From positions 51,523 to 115,522 of the forward strand of contig CAMXWF010000008.1 of the NCBI GenBank assembly GCA_947252645.1: 64,000 bases of DNA. Reading direction: 5' to 3'. Below, one piece after another: positions 51,572 through 60,477 of this stretch (its first letter is position 1; each line of letters starts with the position of its first letter). The translations under genes and the position numbers were made by a program. The notes beneath the pieces were generated by a model. That model was not told where the DNA came from. It did not search any database and saw only the letters and a list, made by a program, of their open reading frames with translations. Origin of the DNA: an uncultured Bacteroidia bacterium. Its GTDB lineage: Bacteria; Bacteroidota; Bacteroidia; Bacteroidales; CAJPTX01.

Positions 51572-54391
51572 CTATTCCTTGTAGCCCGACATCTGCACCT
51601 GCACCTTGGTGGCGCCCCCAAAGAAGCGCCTGGCCGCCTTGTACAAATCGTCCACTTGCACCGACTCTACCTGCTTCTCGTAGTCCTCCACGTAGTCCAC
51701 GCCTGTCAGCTCATAGCTCGATATCACGTCCGCCCAGTAGCCATTGGAGCGCAGCTCCTGCGCATGCTCCTTCAGCATATTCTTCTTCACCTTCTCTAGC
51801 GCCGATGCCTGGATCTGCTGCTGCATGTCGAGGAAGATATTGTCTATAATGGGCAGCAGATCGTTCACCTTCTCAGGGTCGGTGTCAAACAAGAATTCGG
51901 CCTCCACGTGCGACGTTGGCCTACGATAGGTGTTGACCGTGCTATACACACCGTAGGTGCCGCCCTGCTTCTCGCGCACGTCCTCGGTGCAGCGCAGCGT
52001 GTTGATGGCCCCCAGCATAGAGGCGTAGATCTCGTCCACACGCTTGAGCTTGGTCTCCCCGTGCCACGTGATACCCACACGGCATTTGGGGTTCTCCATC
52101 TTCTGGCCAAAATCTAGGCTTACGCCCTTCTCAGGAAAACGGACCCCATGGTCCTGCCAGCTCTCTCGCTTCCCCTTGGGCAGATTACCCAGGTAGCGCG
52201 CGATGATCGGCTTGACCGCATCCGGCTCAAACTTACCAACAAGCACAAACACAAAATTCTGCCCATTGGCCATACGAGCCCGGTAGAAATCGGCCGCCCG
52301 CTGCAGATCCACCTTATCCACATCGGCCAACGACAGCTGGCGTGCCCGCGGATGCCCACTCGTCAACTCCTTCTGGTAGTGCCTGAAGAATATGTAATCG
52401 GGGTTCTCCTCCTGATTCTGGAGTACCGTGCGCATGAGCGCCATCGTGGAGGTGTAAGCCACTGAGTCAAAACGCGGCTGCGTAAACAGCAAGTACACCA
52501 GCTGAAACATGGTCTCTATCTCATCCAGTTTGGCCGAGGAAAAACCATCCACCGAGCTACTGTAGTTGTGAAAGTCCACCGAGGCCCCCACCTGCTTACC
52601 CGCCAACGCCTTGGTCAGCGCCGTGGCATCGAATGCTCCCAAACCGCTCCGCGACTGAAGCGTGGAGGCCAACTGCGCCGAGTACAAATCGGCATCAGAT
52701 GCCAGCGAATACCCGCCTTCGGCCTCACCGTACAGGCGCACCTGGTCATCCTTGAAATCCGTGGGCTTCAATATCACCTTTATCCCATTCGACAACGTCA
52801 GGTCTATGGCATCAAAGCGCTTGTTCTTCTTCTCCTTTACCACCTTGGCCCCAGTCGGCAAATCGCCCACCAAGGGCTCGGCCTTAAAGCTATCTACCCA
52901 CGCCAGGAGCACTTCGCCCTGGGCAGCCGTATAGAGCGCCGCCCCATCGCTAGGCAGCTGATCCTTCATGCTCTCATTGGCCGACAGAAGAATCACCGGG
53001 GCCTGGCCCTCTAGCATCTCCGCCAGCACTTGCTTCGACAGCTCAGGCGTCAACGTTCCCGACAGCATCTTCGTCAGCTGCATATTCACCTCGGGTGCCA
53101 GCAACGGCTCATGGCGTAAAAAATTGTCCACACAGGCCCTCACATGCACCGCGTTGGAAGTCTTAGCCCGCTCATCGAACTCTTTCTGGGCTGCCCTATC
53201 AAACTCCGCCTTCGTGCGCGCGATCTCGGTCGCGGTGAAGCCATGCTGCTTGGCCCGGAACAGCTCCCGCAGCATCCCCTGGTACGATTCCTTGATCGTG
53301 GTCGGCTTGGGAAGGCAAATGGCCGAAAAAATATCTACCCCACCAAAAATCGGCCCGTAGCCCACCTGAGCCTGCACGAAAGGTGCCTTGCCCTGCTCCA
53401 CCAACTCGGCATAGCGGGCATTGAGCATCGATAGCACCATCTCACGGTAGAGATCCCGCTGAAAATCCCCCACTGTGCGCACCTTACTCGTATCGCCCTG
53501 GTGCTTAATGTGGAGCTGGAGCATCGTCATGGGAAGCTCCTTATCCGTATGCACCACGTAGTTCACCGCTTCGGTGGGTGGCACGGGAATGACCGGCTTC
53601 TCCAGGTGGTCCGGGCGCTTCGGAAGGGCACCAGCCATCGTCTTCACCCGCGCCTCCATGGCCGCCGCATCAAAATCCCCCACGATCACCAAGGCTTGGT
53701 ACTCCGGGCGATACCACTTGTGGTAGAACTCACGAATCGCCTGGTGGGGGAAAGTCTTCAGAAAATCATACTCCCCTATCACGCTATGCGTAGCATACTT
53801 CGACCCCTTGAAAAGATTGGCCAGCAGGGTCTCCGTCAGGCGCCACTGCGCATTGCCGCGCGTGCGCTTCTCCTCCACTATCACGCCGCGCTCACTATCG
53901 ATCTCAGCATCCTCCATGGTTATATCGCCCGACCAGTCGCACAGCACCAAAAGGCACGAATCCAGCAGACCTGGGCGCGTAGTGGGAACGTCCGATATGT
54001 TGTAGATGGTCATATCGTAGCTCGTACTCGCATTCAGATCCGCCCCAAACTTCACCCCATTGTGCTCCAAAAATCCAATCAACGCCTTGCCCGGGAAGTG
54101 CTTCGTACCCTGGAAGGCCATGTGCTCCGTGAAATGCGCCAAGCCCTCCTGGTCCTTCGTCTCCAGAATGGCCCCCACGTGGTGCACTATGTAGAACTCA
54201 GCCCTCTCCTTGGGCTCCTGGTTAGCCCGAATGTAATAGGTCATCCCGTTGGGCAAACGACCCACGCGCACCTGGGGATCCCCGGGTAAGGGCGCCTGCT
54301 GCAGCTCCTCTAGGCTCTGGGCCAACAGGCTGCTCGGCATCACCAGCGCCAGTAGAAGCAAAGACAACAACAAAAACCTGACTCTCCGCAT
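51572..54391 (-). CDS. M16 family zinc metallopeptidase (periplasmic)
   Basis: 939 residues. Signal peptide 'FLLLSLLLLALVMPSSLLAQ', then two pitrilysin-type halves. The N-terminal half is active: inverted zinc motif HFTEH (86-90, HxxEH) and the downstream Glu helix 'DAEIDSERGVIVEEKRTR'. The C-terminal half lacks the motif, as usual. M16 enzymes degrade small or unfolded peptides in a closed chamber. Start at 54391: AAGGAG lies 6 nt upstream; an in-frame ATG at 54415 precedes that site. Last gene of the MCP-aroC-radical SAM-M16 unit, 35 nt after the radical SAM gene. Confidence 0.94.
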   Translation of the reverse strand: MRRVRFLLLSLLLLALVMPSSLLAQSLEELQQAPLPGDPQVRVGRLPNGMTYYIRANQEPKERAEFYIVHHVGAILETKDQEGLAHFTEHMAFQGTKHFPGKALIGFLEHNGVKFGADLNASTSYDMTIYNISDVPTTRPGLLDSCLLVLCDWSGDITMEDAEIDSERGVIVEEKRTRGNAQWRLTETLLANLFKGSKYATHSVIGEYDFLKTFPHQAIREFYHKWYRPEYQALVIVGDFDAAAMEARVKTMAGALPKRPDHLEKPVIPVPPTEAVNYVVHTDKELPMTMLQLHIKHQGDTSKVRTVGDFQRDLYREMVLSMLNARYAELVEQGKAPFVQAQVGYGPIFGGVDIFSAICLPKPTTIKESYQGMLRELFRAKQHGFTATEIARTKAEFDRAAQKEFDERAKTSNAVHVRACVDNFLRHEPLLAPEVNMQLTKMLSGTLTPELSKQVLAEMLEGQAPVILLSANESMKDQLPSDGAALYTAAQGEVLLAWVDSFKAEPLVGDLPTGAKVVKEKKNKRFDAIDLTLSNGIKVILKPTDFKDDQVRLYGEAEGGYSLASDADLYSAQLASTLQSRSGLGAFDATALTKALAGKQVGASVDFHNYSSSVDGFSSAKLDEIETMFQLVYLLFTQPRFDSVAYTSTMALMRTVLQNQEENPDYIFFRHYQKELTSGHPRARQLSLADVDKVDLQRAADFYRARMANGQNFVFVLVGKFEPDAVKPIIARYLGNLPKGKRESWQDHGVRFPEKGVSLDFGQKMENPKCRVGITWHGETKLKRVDEIYASMLGAINTLRCTEDVREKQGGTYGVYSTVNTYRRPTSHVEAEFLFDTDPEKVNDLLPIIDNIFLDMQQQIQASALEKVKKNMLKEHAQELRSNGYWADVISSYELTGVDYVEDYEKQVESVQVDDLYKAARRFFGGATKVQVQMSGYKE

Positions 54392-54426
54392 CGCTATCTC
54401 CTTATTATTGAACAACTCCTTCTCTC

Positions 54427-55191
54427 CTAACCTGCCACGGTAACCTGGACCCCGAGCGCCGTCACGCGGCGAGCTATCGACTCCAGCTCCAACATGGGCA
54501 CCCGCTCCAGCTGCTTGGCCGGCGTCGCCCTATCGATCGTATACACCATCACCTGACGCGGTCGCAAATCGTCCACTATCCGCAACCAGGCCTCCAACTC
54601 CTCCGGCGTGGTATTGTCCACCCGAACGCCCGAATACTCACCCCGCACAAACATCGTCTGAAGCGTGAAACGGTGATTCATCCCCCGAAACAGCTCCACC
54701 GTCTCGGCCACGCTACGCGGATGCCGCGCTCCATTGAGCACGCGCACCGTCGCATCAAAGGCCGAATCGAGCTTCAGCGCGGCCTCATCCACCGATAGGA
54801 GCGCCTCGCGCACCGCCGGCTCGTGTAGGCGCGTCGCGTTGGTCAACACCACCACCCGCGCCGATGGAAAATGCCTATCACGGGCCAACAACGTGTCCGA
54901 CACCACCCCCGGAAAATCCGGATGCAGCGTTGGCTCACCATTGCCCGCAAAGGTGATAACGTCCAGGGGCGCCCCAGCTGCGCGCATCGACTCCAAGCGC
55001 GCCTGCAAGGCCTCGCTGACCTCCGAGCGCTGCGGCAAAGAAAATTCCTTTAGCGGCCTATTCCACCCGCACTCGCAGTAGATGCAGTTGTAGTTGCAGT
55101 ACTTGGCATCGGTGGGCAAAAGATTGACACCCAGCGAAACGCCCAGCCGTCGGCTGTGCACGGGGCCAAATATCGTATCGCTGAACAGCAT
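54427..55191 (-). CDS. radical SAM protein (COG0731-like)
   Basis: 254 residues. The start 'FGPVHSRRLGVSLGVNLLPTDAKYCNYNCIYCECGW' holds the 4Fe-4S CxxxCxxC motif (Cys32, Cys36, Cys39). 'VITFAGNGEPTLHPDF' is the SAM-contact GGE-like motif. Pattern and length match the COG0731/Tyw1-like Fe-S oxidoreductases; wybutosine chemistry is not expected in bacteria, so the reaction is unknown. ATG 55191 lies 1 nt after the aroC stop, implying translational coupling. Confidence 0.88.
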   Translation of the reverse strand: MLFSDTIFGPVHSRRLGVSLGVNLLPTDAKYCNYNCIYCECGWNRPLKEFSLPQRSEVSEALQARLESMRAAGAPLDVITFAGNGEPTLHPDFPGVVSDTLLARDRHFPSARVVVLTNATRLHEPAVREALLSVDEAALKLDSAFDATVRVLNGARHPRSVAETVELFRGMNHRFTLQTMFVRGEYSGVRVDNTTPEELEAWLRIVDDLRPRQVMVYTIDRATPAKQLERVPMLELESIARRVTALGVQVTVAG

Positions 55192-55192
55192 A

Positions 55193-56182
55193 CTATGGTT
55201 TTTTACGCGCCCTGCGCCGCAAATAGAGATCGGCCAGCACCAGCGCCGTGCAGGACTCCACAACGGGGGGCGTACGCAGCACAAAAGCCACATCGTGTCG
55301 CCCTTCTGTGCGCACGGTCGCCATGCGCCCCGTACGCATGTTGAGGCTCTGCTGCGCCCGCCCTATGCTCGGCGTAGGCTTAAAAGCCACACGAGCCACC
55401 AGCGGCATCCCGTTCGTGTAGCCCCCAGAAAAACCACCCGCTCGATTGGTCAACGTATGCCCCCCCTGATCCGCGTAGCAATCGTTATTCTCCGACCCAC
55501 GCAAACCGCTAGCCGCAAATCCGTTGCCAAACTCTACACCCTTGGCCCCCGGAATCGCCATATAGAGGTGCGCCAGGAGCGACTCCACCGCATCGAAAAA
55601 CGGACCTCCTAGCCCGAGGGGAACACCCGTTGCCTCCACCTCCACCACCCCCCCCAGGCTGTCCTGCGCAGCCTGCGCAGCCGCAAGCAACCGACTATCC
55701 ACGCCCTCGTGCCCACCAAGCGACACCACGCGCGCATGCACCGCTATTGGCGCAAGCAATCGCATAGCCAAGTAGCCCCCTAGCACAAGCCCCACAGTCA
55801 TACGTCCGGAGCTAACGCCACCACCTCGCAAATCCGCATAACCGCCAAAAAGGCACTCTTGCACCCAATCCGCGTGCCCCGGGCGAGGCAACTCTGCCTG
55901 CATGGCATACGACCCCGAATCCTGCGCACCGTTGCGCACTACCAGCGTGATGGGCATCCCCGTCGTATAGCCACGGCAAACCCCCGACAGTATCTCCACC
56001 TCCTCGCGCTCGCAACGACTGGTGGTAAAGCCCCCATGCCCCGCACGCCGAGCCAGAATAGGCCCAAAATCCGCTGCCCGCAGCACGTAGCCCGCGGGCA
56101 TCCCCTCCACCGTCACCACAACGGCCGGGCCATGCGATGCCCCGCTGAGCGTAACGCAGAACAAACGGCCAAAACTATTCAT
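55193..56182 (-). CDS. aroC: chorismate synthase
   Basis: 329 residues. Last step of the shikimate pathway: EPSP to chorismate, using reduced FMN. The N-terminal signature reads GASHG (14-18) where GESHG is near-universal; His17 is kept. The second catalytic His is present in RPGHAD (His103). The third block reads RGGGVSSGR (119-127), close to RGGGRSSAR-type motifs. 'GVEFGNGFAASGLRGSENND' and 'GGFSGGYTNGMPLVARVAFKPTPSI' are typical of the family. It is slightly shorter than usual. 13 nt after the MCP gene. Very likely active, with an unusual A15. Confidence 0.92.
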   Translation of the reverse strand: MNSFGRLFCVTLSGASHGPAVVVTVEGMPAGYVLRAADFGPILARRAGHGGFTTSRCEREEVEILSGVCRGYTTGMPITLVVRNGAQDSGSYAMQAELPRPGHADWVQECLFGGYADLRGGGVSSGRMTVGLVLGGYLAMRLLAPIAVHARVVSLGGHEGVDSRLLAAAQAAQDSLGGVVEVEATGVPLGLGGPFFDAVESLLAHLYMAIPGAKGVEFGNGFAASGLRGSENNDCYADQGGHTLTNRAGGFSGGYTNGMPLVARVAFKPTPSIGRAQQSLNMRTGRMATVRTEGRHDVAFVLRTPPVVESCTALVLADLYLRRRARKKP

Positions 56183-56195
56183 CGGCCTGACAAAC

Positions 56196-57743
56196 CTAGG
56201 CTACGTCCCCACCATGGAAAAAGGCCATGCCGCGATCAAGCTCTTGGGTCCCCGCCGACAGATCGTTCGCATTTTTCGCCAGCACATCTGCATGCGCCGC
56301 GCTCTGCTGCACCACTTCGTTGAGCTGCTCCATCGCGGTGGCCACCTGCACTATGGCGCTGCTCTGGCGCTCATTGCTCTCCACAATCTGAGCCAGCAAC
56401 GTGCCAGTCTGCGCTATGGCAGGACCAAATGCATCGAGTTCCTTGACCGTCGACTCCGTGACCTTTCTCGTCTGCTCGGCCAGCTCCAATATCTCATCGG
56501 CCGCACGCTGGCTATTCTCCGCCAACTTGCGCACCTCGCTGGCCACCACCGCAAAGCCCCTACCGTGCTCGCCTGCCCGTGCCGCCTCCACCGCCGCATT
56601 GAGCGCCAAAATATTGGTCTGATCCGCAATCTCGCTCACTACATGCACTCGCTCGGAAATCGTGGCTACCGTTGCCTGCGTCCTGGCCGACTCCCGCTGC
56701 AACTTCACCATATCCGCCTCCACCTCCTTAAACGCCTCCTGCGTACGCAACACTCCCTGCGTACTAGAAGTCAGCAACTCCTTGATCCCATCCATCGAGG
56801 CCGTGATCTCCTGCGAGCTGCTACTCTGCGCGCTGGCCCCCGACGACAAGGCCTCGGCCACCTGCAGCAACGATGACTTCGCCTCCCCCACCTTGCGCGA
56901 ACCCTCTAGCATGGCCCCAAAAACATTCTGCAGCGCAACCACCATCTGCTGGAGATGGCGCAGCAAATGCGAGATCTCATCATTCCCCCGGGAATCTATC
57001 TGCACCTGTAGATTCCCCTCGGCCACCGAGCCCACTGCCCGCAGCGCCCGCGACACCAATGTCTCCAAACGTCGCCCTATCCGCACCGCCACCAATAGCG
57101 ATAGCAAAAGCACCACCAATACCGCCAGCGGAAGAAATACCTTAAAAAAGGCGTTGTGCTGCGCCGTAAGCTGCGAAACCTCCTGGGCCTTAGCATGGAG
57201 CTGATCCACCAGCGAGCCTATACGCACGCCCAGGCTAGCAGTGCATGTCGGCACCTCACCGCCCTGCTCCACCAGCGGATAGATCGACGCCATGACCATG
57301 AAATCATCGTACGACCCAAACGACACCAACGTCTCCATGATCTGCTTGTGCAGCTGGTATAGCGGGCCATTAACCACCTTGAATATCGCCTCCAAGCTAT
57401 CGCGCTGCGCCGCAGACCAACCGCCAGCTAACGACTGCAAACGCTCCTGCAGCCTCGGCATATCCTCCGACAACAGCGCCTTCAGCTGCATCTTCGCCGG
57501 GCTATCATCGTTCCGCTCCACGTAGACCCACGACTTGATGAGCAGCTCCGAGCGCGTAACCAGGCCATTGTACTCCACCAGCGCCTGCACCGAGGGCAAT
57601 AGCTCATTCGTCAGGTAGAGGCTACTATCTACCCCGCGCTTCACTAGAACGTAGGTGGCAATGCTAAACGCCACAAAGAGTACAAATACCGACAAAAAAC
57701 CATAGTACACCCGCGCCGCTATCCCTCGTGTAAATATCTTCAT
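56196..57743 (-). CDS. methyl-accepting chemotaxis-type receptor
   Basis: 515 residues. Membrane helix 1 (about 13-33), a periplasmic sensor of some 165 residues (helical, resembling four-helix-bundle sensors), helix 2 (202-222), HAMP, then a signalling coiled coil. The tip is a classic MCP hairpin: 'EIADQTNILALNAAVEAARAGEHGRGFAVVASEVRKLAENS'. No CheR-binding pentapeptide is seen at the C-terminus. These organisms are normally non-flagellated and I see no che genes in the window, so the output is uncertain. The first gene of the unit containing aroC, radical SAM and M16 genes. Confidence 0.92.
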   Translation of the reverse strand: MKIFTRGIAARVYYGFLSVFVLFVAFSIATYVLVKRGVDSSLYLTNELLPSVQALVEYNGLVTRSELLIKSWVYVERNDDSPAKMQLKALLSEDMPRLQERLQSLAGGWSAAQRDSLEAIFKVVNGPLYQLHKQIMETLVSFGSYDDFMVMASIYPLVEQGGEVPTCTASLGVRIGSLVDQLHAKAQEVSQLTAQHNAFFKVFLPLAVLVVLLLSLLVAVRIGRRLETLVSRALRAVGSVAEGNLQVQIDSRGNDEISHLLRHLQQMVVALQNVFGAMLEGSRKVGEAKSSLLQVAEALSSGASAQSSSSQEITASMDGIKELLTSSTQGVLRTQEAFKEVEADMVKLQRESARTQATVATISERVHVVSEIADQTNILALNAAVEAARAGEHGRGFAVVASEVRKLAENSQRAADEILELAEQTRKVTESTVKELDAFGPAIAQTGTLLAQIVESNERQSSAIVQVATAMEQLNEVVQQSAAHADVLAKNANDLSAGTQELDRGMAFFHGGDVA

Positions 57744-58052
57744 AGCCCTAGCTCTTTAAATTGTCACCACCGGCAACGCACCACCAACCGTCTCAACGCT
57801 ACAACCCAAAGCAGCATAGCTCCACCAATATTGGGACGAGTCGCTACCAACTACACCCTACCGCAAAGATAGAAGAAATTGTAAAGCACGAACTACCCCT
57901 CCGCCCCACATAAACCTATAGGAACTTTAGATCCAGAGTTTCATTAGCCTGATTCCTAGAATATTCCCCCCCATACATCGCCTCGGGTCGCTACGCCCGG
58001 CCCCACACCGTAGACGCCAGGCGCACCCTGGGCTCAGCCCAACACGCCCCCG
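57744..58052. other. non-coding gap between uppS and the MCP gene
   Basis: About 310 nt. It holds the MCP promoter element at 57864-57871, a leader of about 115 nt before the MCP ATG, and lower-GC DNA. The leader contains a possible 17-codon frame beginning ATGCTGCTTTGGG; no other gene is seen. Confidence 0.5.
57864..57871 (-). promoter_or_regulatory. -7 element TATCTTTG for the MCP operon
   Basis: Minus-strand TATCTTTG, 121 nt before the MCP ATG. No TTTG at the usual -33 distance. The implied leader is about 115 nt, longer than for other genes here. Confidence 0.45.
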
Positions 58053-58076
58053 AAAAATCTAGCCCCTCTGGGCTAG
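58053..58076 (-). terminator. intrinsic terminator overlapping the uppS stop
   Basis: Minus strand: CTAGCCC-AGAG-GGGCTAG followed by A and TTTTT (58053-58057). The uppS stop codon TAG (58073-58075) is inside the first arm, so the last codons of uppS form part of the terminator. Confidence 0.9.
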
Positions 58077-58780
58077 CGGCGAGTCCCGCCGAATCGGCGC
58101 TCACGCTGGCGGTAGGCCGCCAACGCCTCCGCGAAGTGAGCCTGGGTGAAATCAGGCCAGAGCACCGGGAGGAACACCAGCTCAGTGTAGGCCAGCTGCC
58201 AGAGCAGGAAATTGCTCAGCCGCTGCTCCCCGCTAGTGCGAATAAGCAGCTCGGGGTCGGGCACACCGGCCGTATAGAGATGGGAGGCAAAAGCCGCCTC
58301 ATCAATGGCCTCCACAGCCAACGCCCCGGCCTGCACGGCTTGAGCCAACCCCCGCGCTGCACGCACAAGCTCCTGGCGCGCCCCGTAGTTGAGCGCCACC
58401 AGCAGCTCCAAACGATGCTCCTGCGGACACTTAGCCGAGGCCTCCATTATCCCCAATTGCACCGCGCGGGGCAGGCGTGAAATATCGCCCAGCACACGCA
58501 CACGCACCCCCTGCGCCAGCAGACGATCACCATAGGTCGCAATGGCCTGGCCTATCAGCTCCATAAGCGCGTCCACCTCCTCGGGCGAGCGATTCCAGTT
58601 CTCGGTACTGAACGCGTAGAGCGTCAAGAATTCCACCCCGTGGAGCACCGCCGCCTGCACCGCCTCCTGCACCGCCGCCACCCCCTTGGCATGCCCCTCG
58701 GCCACCGAGAGCCCATGCTGCTGCGCCCAGCGTCGATTGCCATCCATGATAATAGCCACATGGCGCGGCACACCCACCAT
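58073..58780 (-). CDS. uppS: isoprenyl transferase (undecaprenyl diphosphate synthase)
   Basis: 235 residues. Makes the C55 lipid carrier for peptidoglycan and LPS from FPP and IPP. 'VAIIMDGNRRWAQQHG' is the catalytic Asp/substrate motif; 'LTLYAFSTENWNRSPEEV' and 'PDPELLIRTSGEQRLSNFLLWQLAYTELVF' are family blocks. ATG 58780 is 1 nt after the upstream stop; an ATG at 58801 would overlap it. In most Bacteroidota bamA follows uppS; here the transcript ends at a terminator. Confidence 0.96.
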   Translation of the reverse strand: MVGVPRHVAIIMDGNRRWAQQHGLSVAEGHAKGVAAVQEAVQAAVLHGVEFLTLYAFSTENWNRSPEEVDALMELIGQAIATYGDRLLAQGVRVRVLGDISRLPRAVQLGIMEASAKCPQEHRLELLVALNYGARQELVRAARGLAQAVQAGALAVEAIDEAAFASHLYTAGVPDPELLIRTSGEQRLSNFLLWQLAYTELVFLPVLWPDFTQAHFAEALAAYRQRERRFGGTRR

Positions 58781-58781
58781 C

Positions 58782-59555
58782 CTAGTAGAGTATCTGGGCA
58801 TCTCCCGACAGGTAGGCCGGGCACGTAGTCCAATTAGTGAGCAGTCGGTACGTAAACGTCAAGGTCAGCTGCGAAATCCAGTCCCGCTTATGCCACACCC
58901 CGTAGCGCTTGGAGTCGGGCCACTGCTCGTAGCCGTCCACCTGGTCGGTAAAGATCTTCTGGAAACGCACCTCCGGGGCCAGCGTCCACCGCGCACCAAG
59001 GGGAATCTTGACCCCAAGCCCCATGGGGATCGTCAGCGCCACACAGCCATTCACCGCGTAGTGCAACCCTATCCCAAAGGTGGCGTAGGGGACGGCGGGC
59101 GAGTGATCCTTAAACGACTGCTGGAAGTCCTTCACCTGGTAAGGCAAAAAATGGATATCGATCCCAAAGTCCAAATTGACAAAGAACCTCGCAACTGATG
59201 CCCCATCCGCTAGCCCTGCAAGCACATAGCGGGTGCTATCGTACTTGGCCTGCAGCAGACCACCTTGTAAGTTGAGCCGCAACGCATACATCTCCGTCAG
59301 CTCGTAGCGAGCCAGCAGCCCCGCGTGCCCGCCGAGGTTGAGCGGCAAGGCCGTCATATTCAAATCGCCCGTAAAGGCATTAGCCCCCAGAGCGCCCCCC
59401 ACATCCCAGCGCGTATTGCCCGACTGCGCCAGCAGACGCCCAGGCAGGCTCACCACCAGCGCAAACCCCAACAGCCACAACCCATGCACCAGCACTCCCC
59501 GCCCCTTACGCAGCAACGAGTACACCCTGGCAGCTTGGTAACCCCACCTATCCAT
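58782..59555 (-). CDS. DUF6089-like outer-membrane barrel protein
   Basis: About 257 residues. A signal peptide (hydrophobic core WLLGFALVVSLPGRLLAQ) is followed by alternating strands. 'WDVGGALGANAFTGDLN', 'YALRLNLQGG', 'FFVNLDFGIDIHFLPY' and 'YATFGIGLHYAVNG' match the small barrel family that precedes uppS in Bacteroidota. The first ATG is at 59555; a TTG at 59570 is in frame. It lies 20 nt after nadK and directly before uppS. Function unknown. Confidence 0.85.
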   Translation of the reverse strand: MDRWGYQAARVYSLLRKGRGVLVHGLWLLGFALVVSLPGRLLAQSGNTRWDVGGALGANAFTGDLNMTALPLNLGGHAGLLARYELTEMYALRLNLQGGLLQAKYDSTRYVLAGLADGASVARFFVNLDFGIDIHFLPYQVKDFQQSFKDHSPAVPYATFGIGLHYAVNGCVALTIPMGLGVKIPLGARWTLAPEVRFQKIFTDQVDGYEQWPDSKRYGVWHKRDWISQLTLTFTYRLLTNWTTCPAYLSGDAQILY

Positions 59556-59575
59556 GCAATGGCAAAACAAGTTGG

Positions 59576-60463
59576 CTAATTCCTAGCATCCACCCCCCAA
59601 TGGAGCTTATTGCGGATGGAGGTGAAAAAGCTCTCGCCCGCAAGACGAACCACGTGCACGCTGTGCTCTGAGCGGCAAGCATCCACCATCACAGGGCCAC
59701 TAATCACCGCCCGATGGGCATCCACGCCCACCACAACGTTCGGATCGCGCCCCACGGCCCGCAGACGCAGCGTCGACCGATCGGGAAGCACCAACGGACG
59801 CATACTCAAGTTATGCGGCGCTATGGGACACAGCAGCATCGCCTCCGTACCAGGCACAATGATAGGCCCTCCCACGCTCAACGAATAGGCCGTGGACCCC
59901 GTCGGCGTACTCACTATGAGCCCATCGCACCAGTAGGAGCAAAGAAACGTACCATCGACATCCACGTCTATCCGTAGCATCGACTTCTCGCTCTTCTGCA
60001 CCGTCACATCGTTCAGGGCTTGGTAGCGCTGGCACACACTACCCTCCGTGTACACGTTCACACGAAGCAAGGTGCGCGGCTCCACGGAGTAGCGCCCCTC
60101 CTCCAGTGCCCGCACGATCTCCTGGCACTCGCTCTGAGCCCCCGACGTCAAAAAGCCCAAATGCCCAAAGTTCACCCCGATAATCGGCGTGGTAGTTCCC
60201 ATGACGTACTGCGCAGAATCCAAAAACGTACCATCGCCCCCCACGCTCACCATGAAGGCATAGGGCCCCTGCAGATCCGCGCCCGACTCAAACGCCCGCA
60301 GGCCCTCGGCTACGCGGGGCGAGGCCGACCGCAGCGCATCGTAGAGCTCACGGTACACCCGGAGCGTCCACCCGTGCGCACGCATGGCACTCACCAGCTG
60401 GACCAACGCCCCCACGGCCTCCCGCGCCACACCGCGGCCGTACACTAACGCATCAACACCCAT
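59576..60463 (-). CDS. nadK: NAD kinase
   Basis: 295 residues. Phosphorylates NAD+ to NADP+. The GGDGTF motif is at 75-80; 'LNDVTVQKSEKSMLRIDVDVDG' and 'CDGLIVSTPTGSTAYSLSVGGPIIVPG' hold the conserved NE/D and Gly-rich sites; 'PHNLSMRPLVLPD' is also conserved. The first 20 residues are somewhat unusual ('MGVDALVYGRGV') but the ATG at 60463 is reasonable. 14 nt after the GH16-like gene. Confidence 0.95.
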   Translation of the reverse strand: MGVDALVYGRGVAREAVGALVQLVSAMRAHGWTLRVYRELYDALRSASPRVAEGLRAFESGADLQGPYAFMVSVGGDGTFLDSAQYVMGTTTPIIGVNFGHLGFLTSGAQSECQEIVRALEEGRYSVEPRTLLRVNVYTEGSVCQRYQALNDVTVQKSEKSMLRIDVDVDGTFLCSYWCDGLIVSTPTGSTAYSLSVGGPIIVPGTEAMLLCPIAPHNLSMRPLVLPDRSTLRLRAVGRDPNVVVGVDAHRAVISGPVMVDACRSEHSVHVVRLAGESFFTSIRNKLHWGVDARN

Positions 60464-60477
60464 CGGCCCCTACGCCA

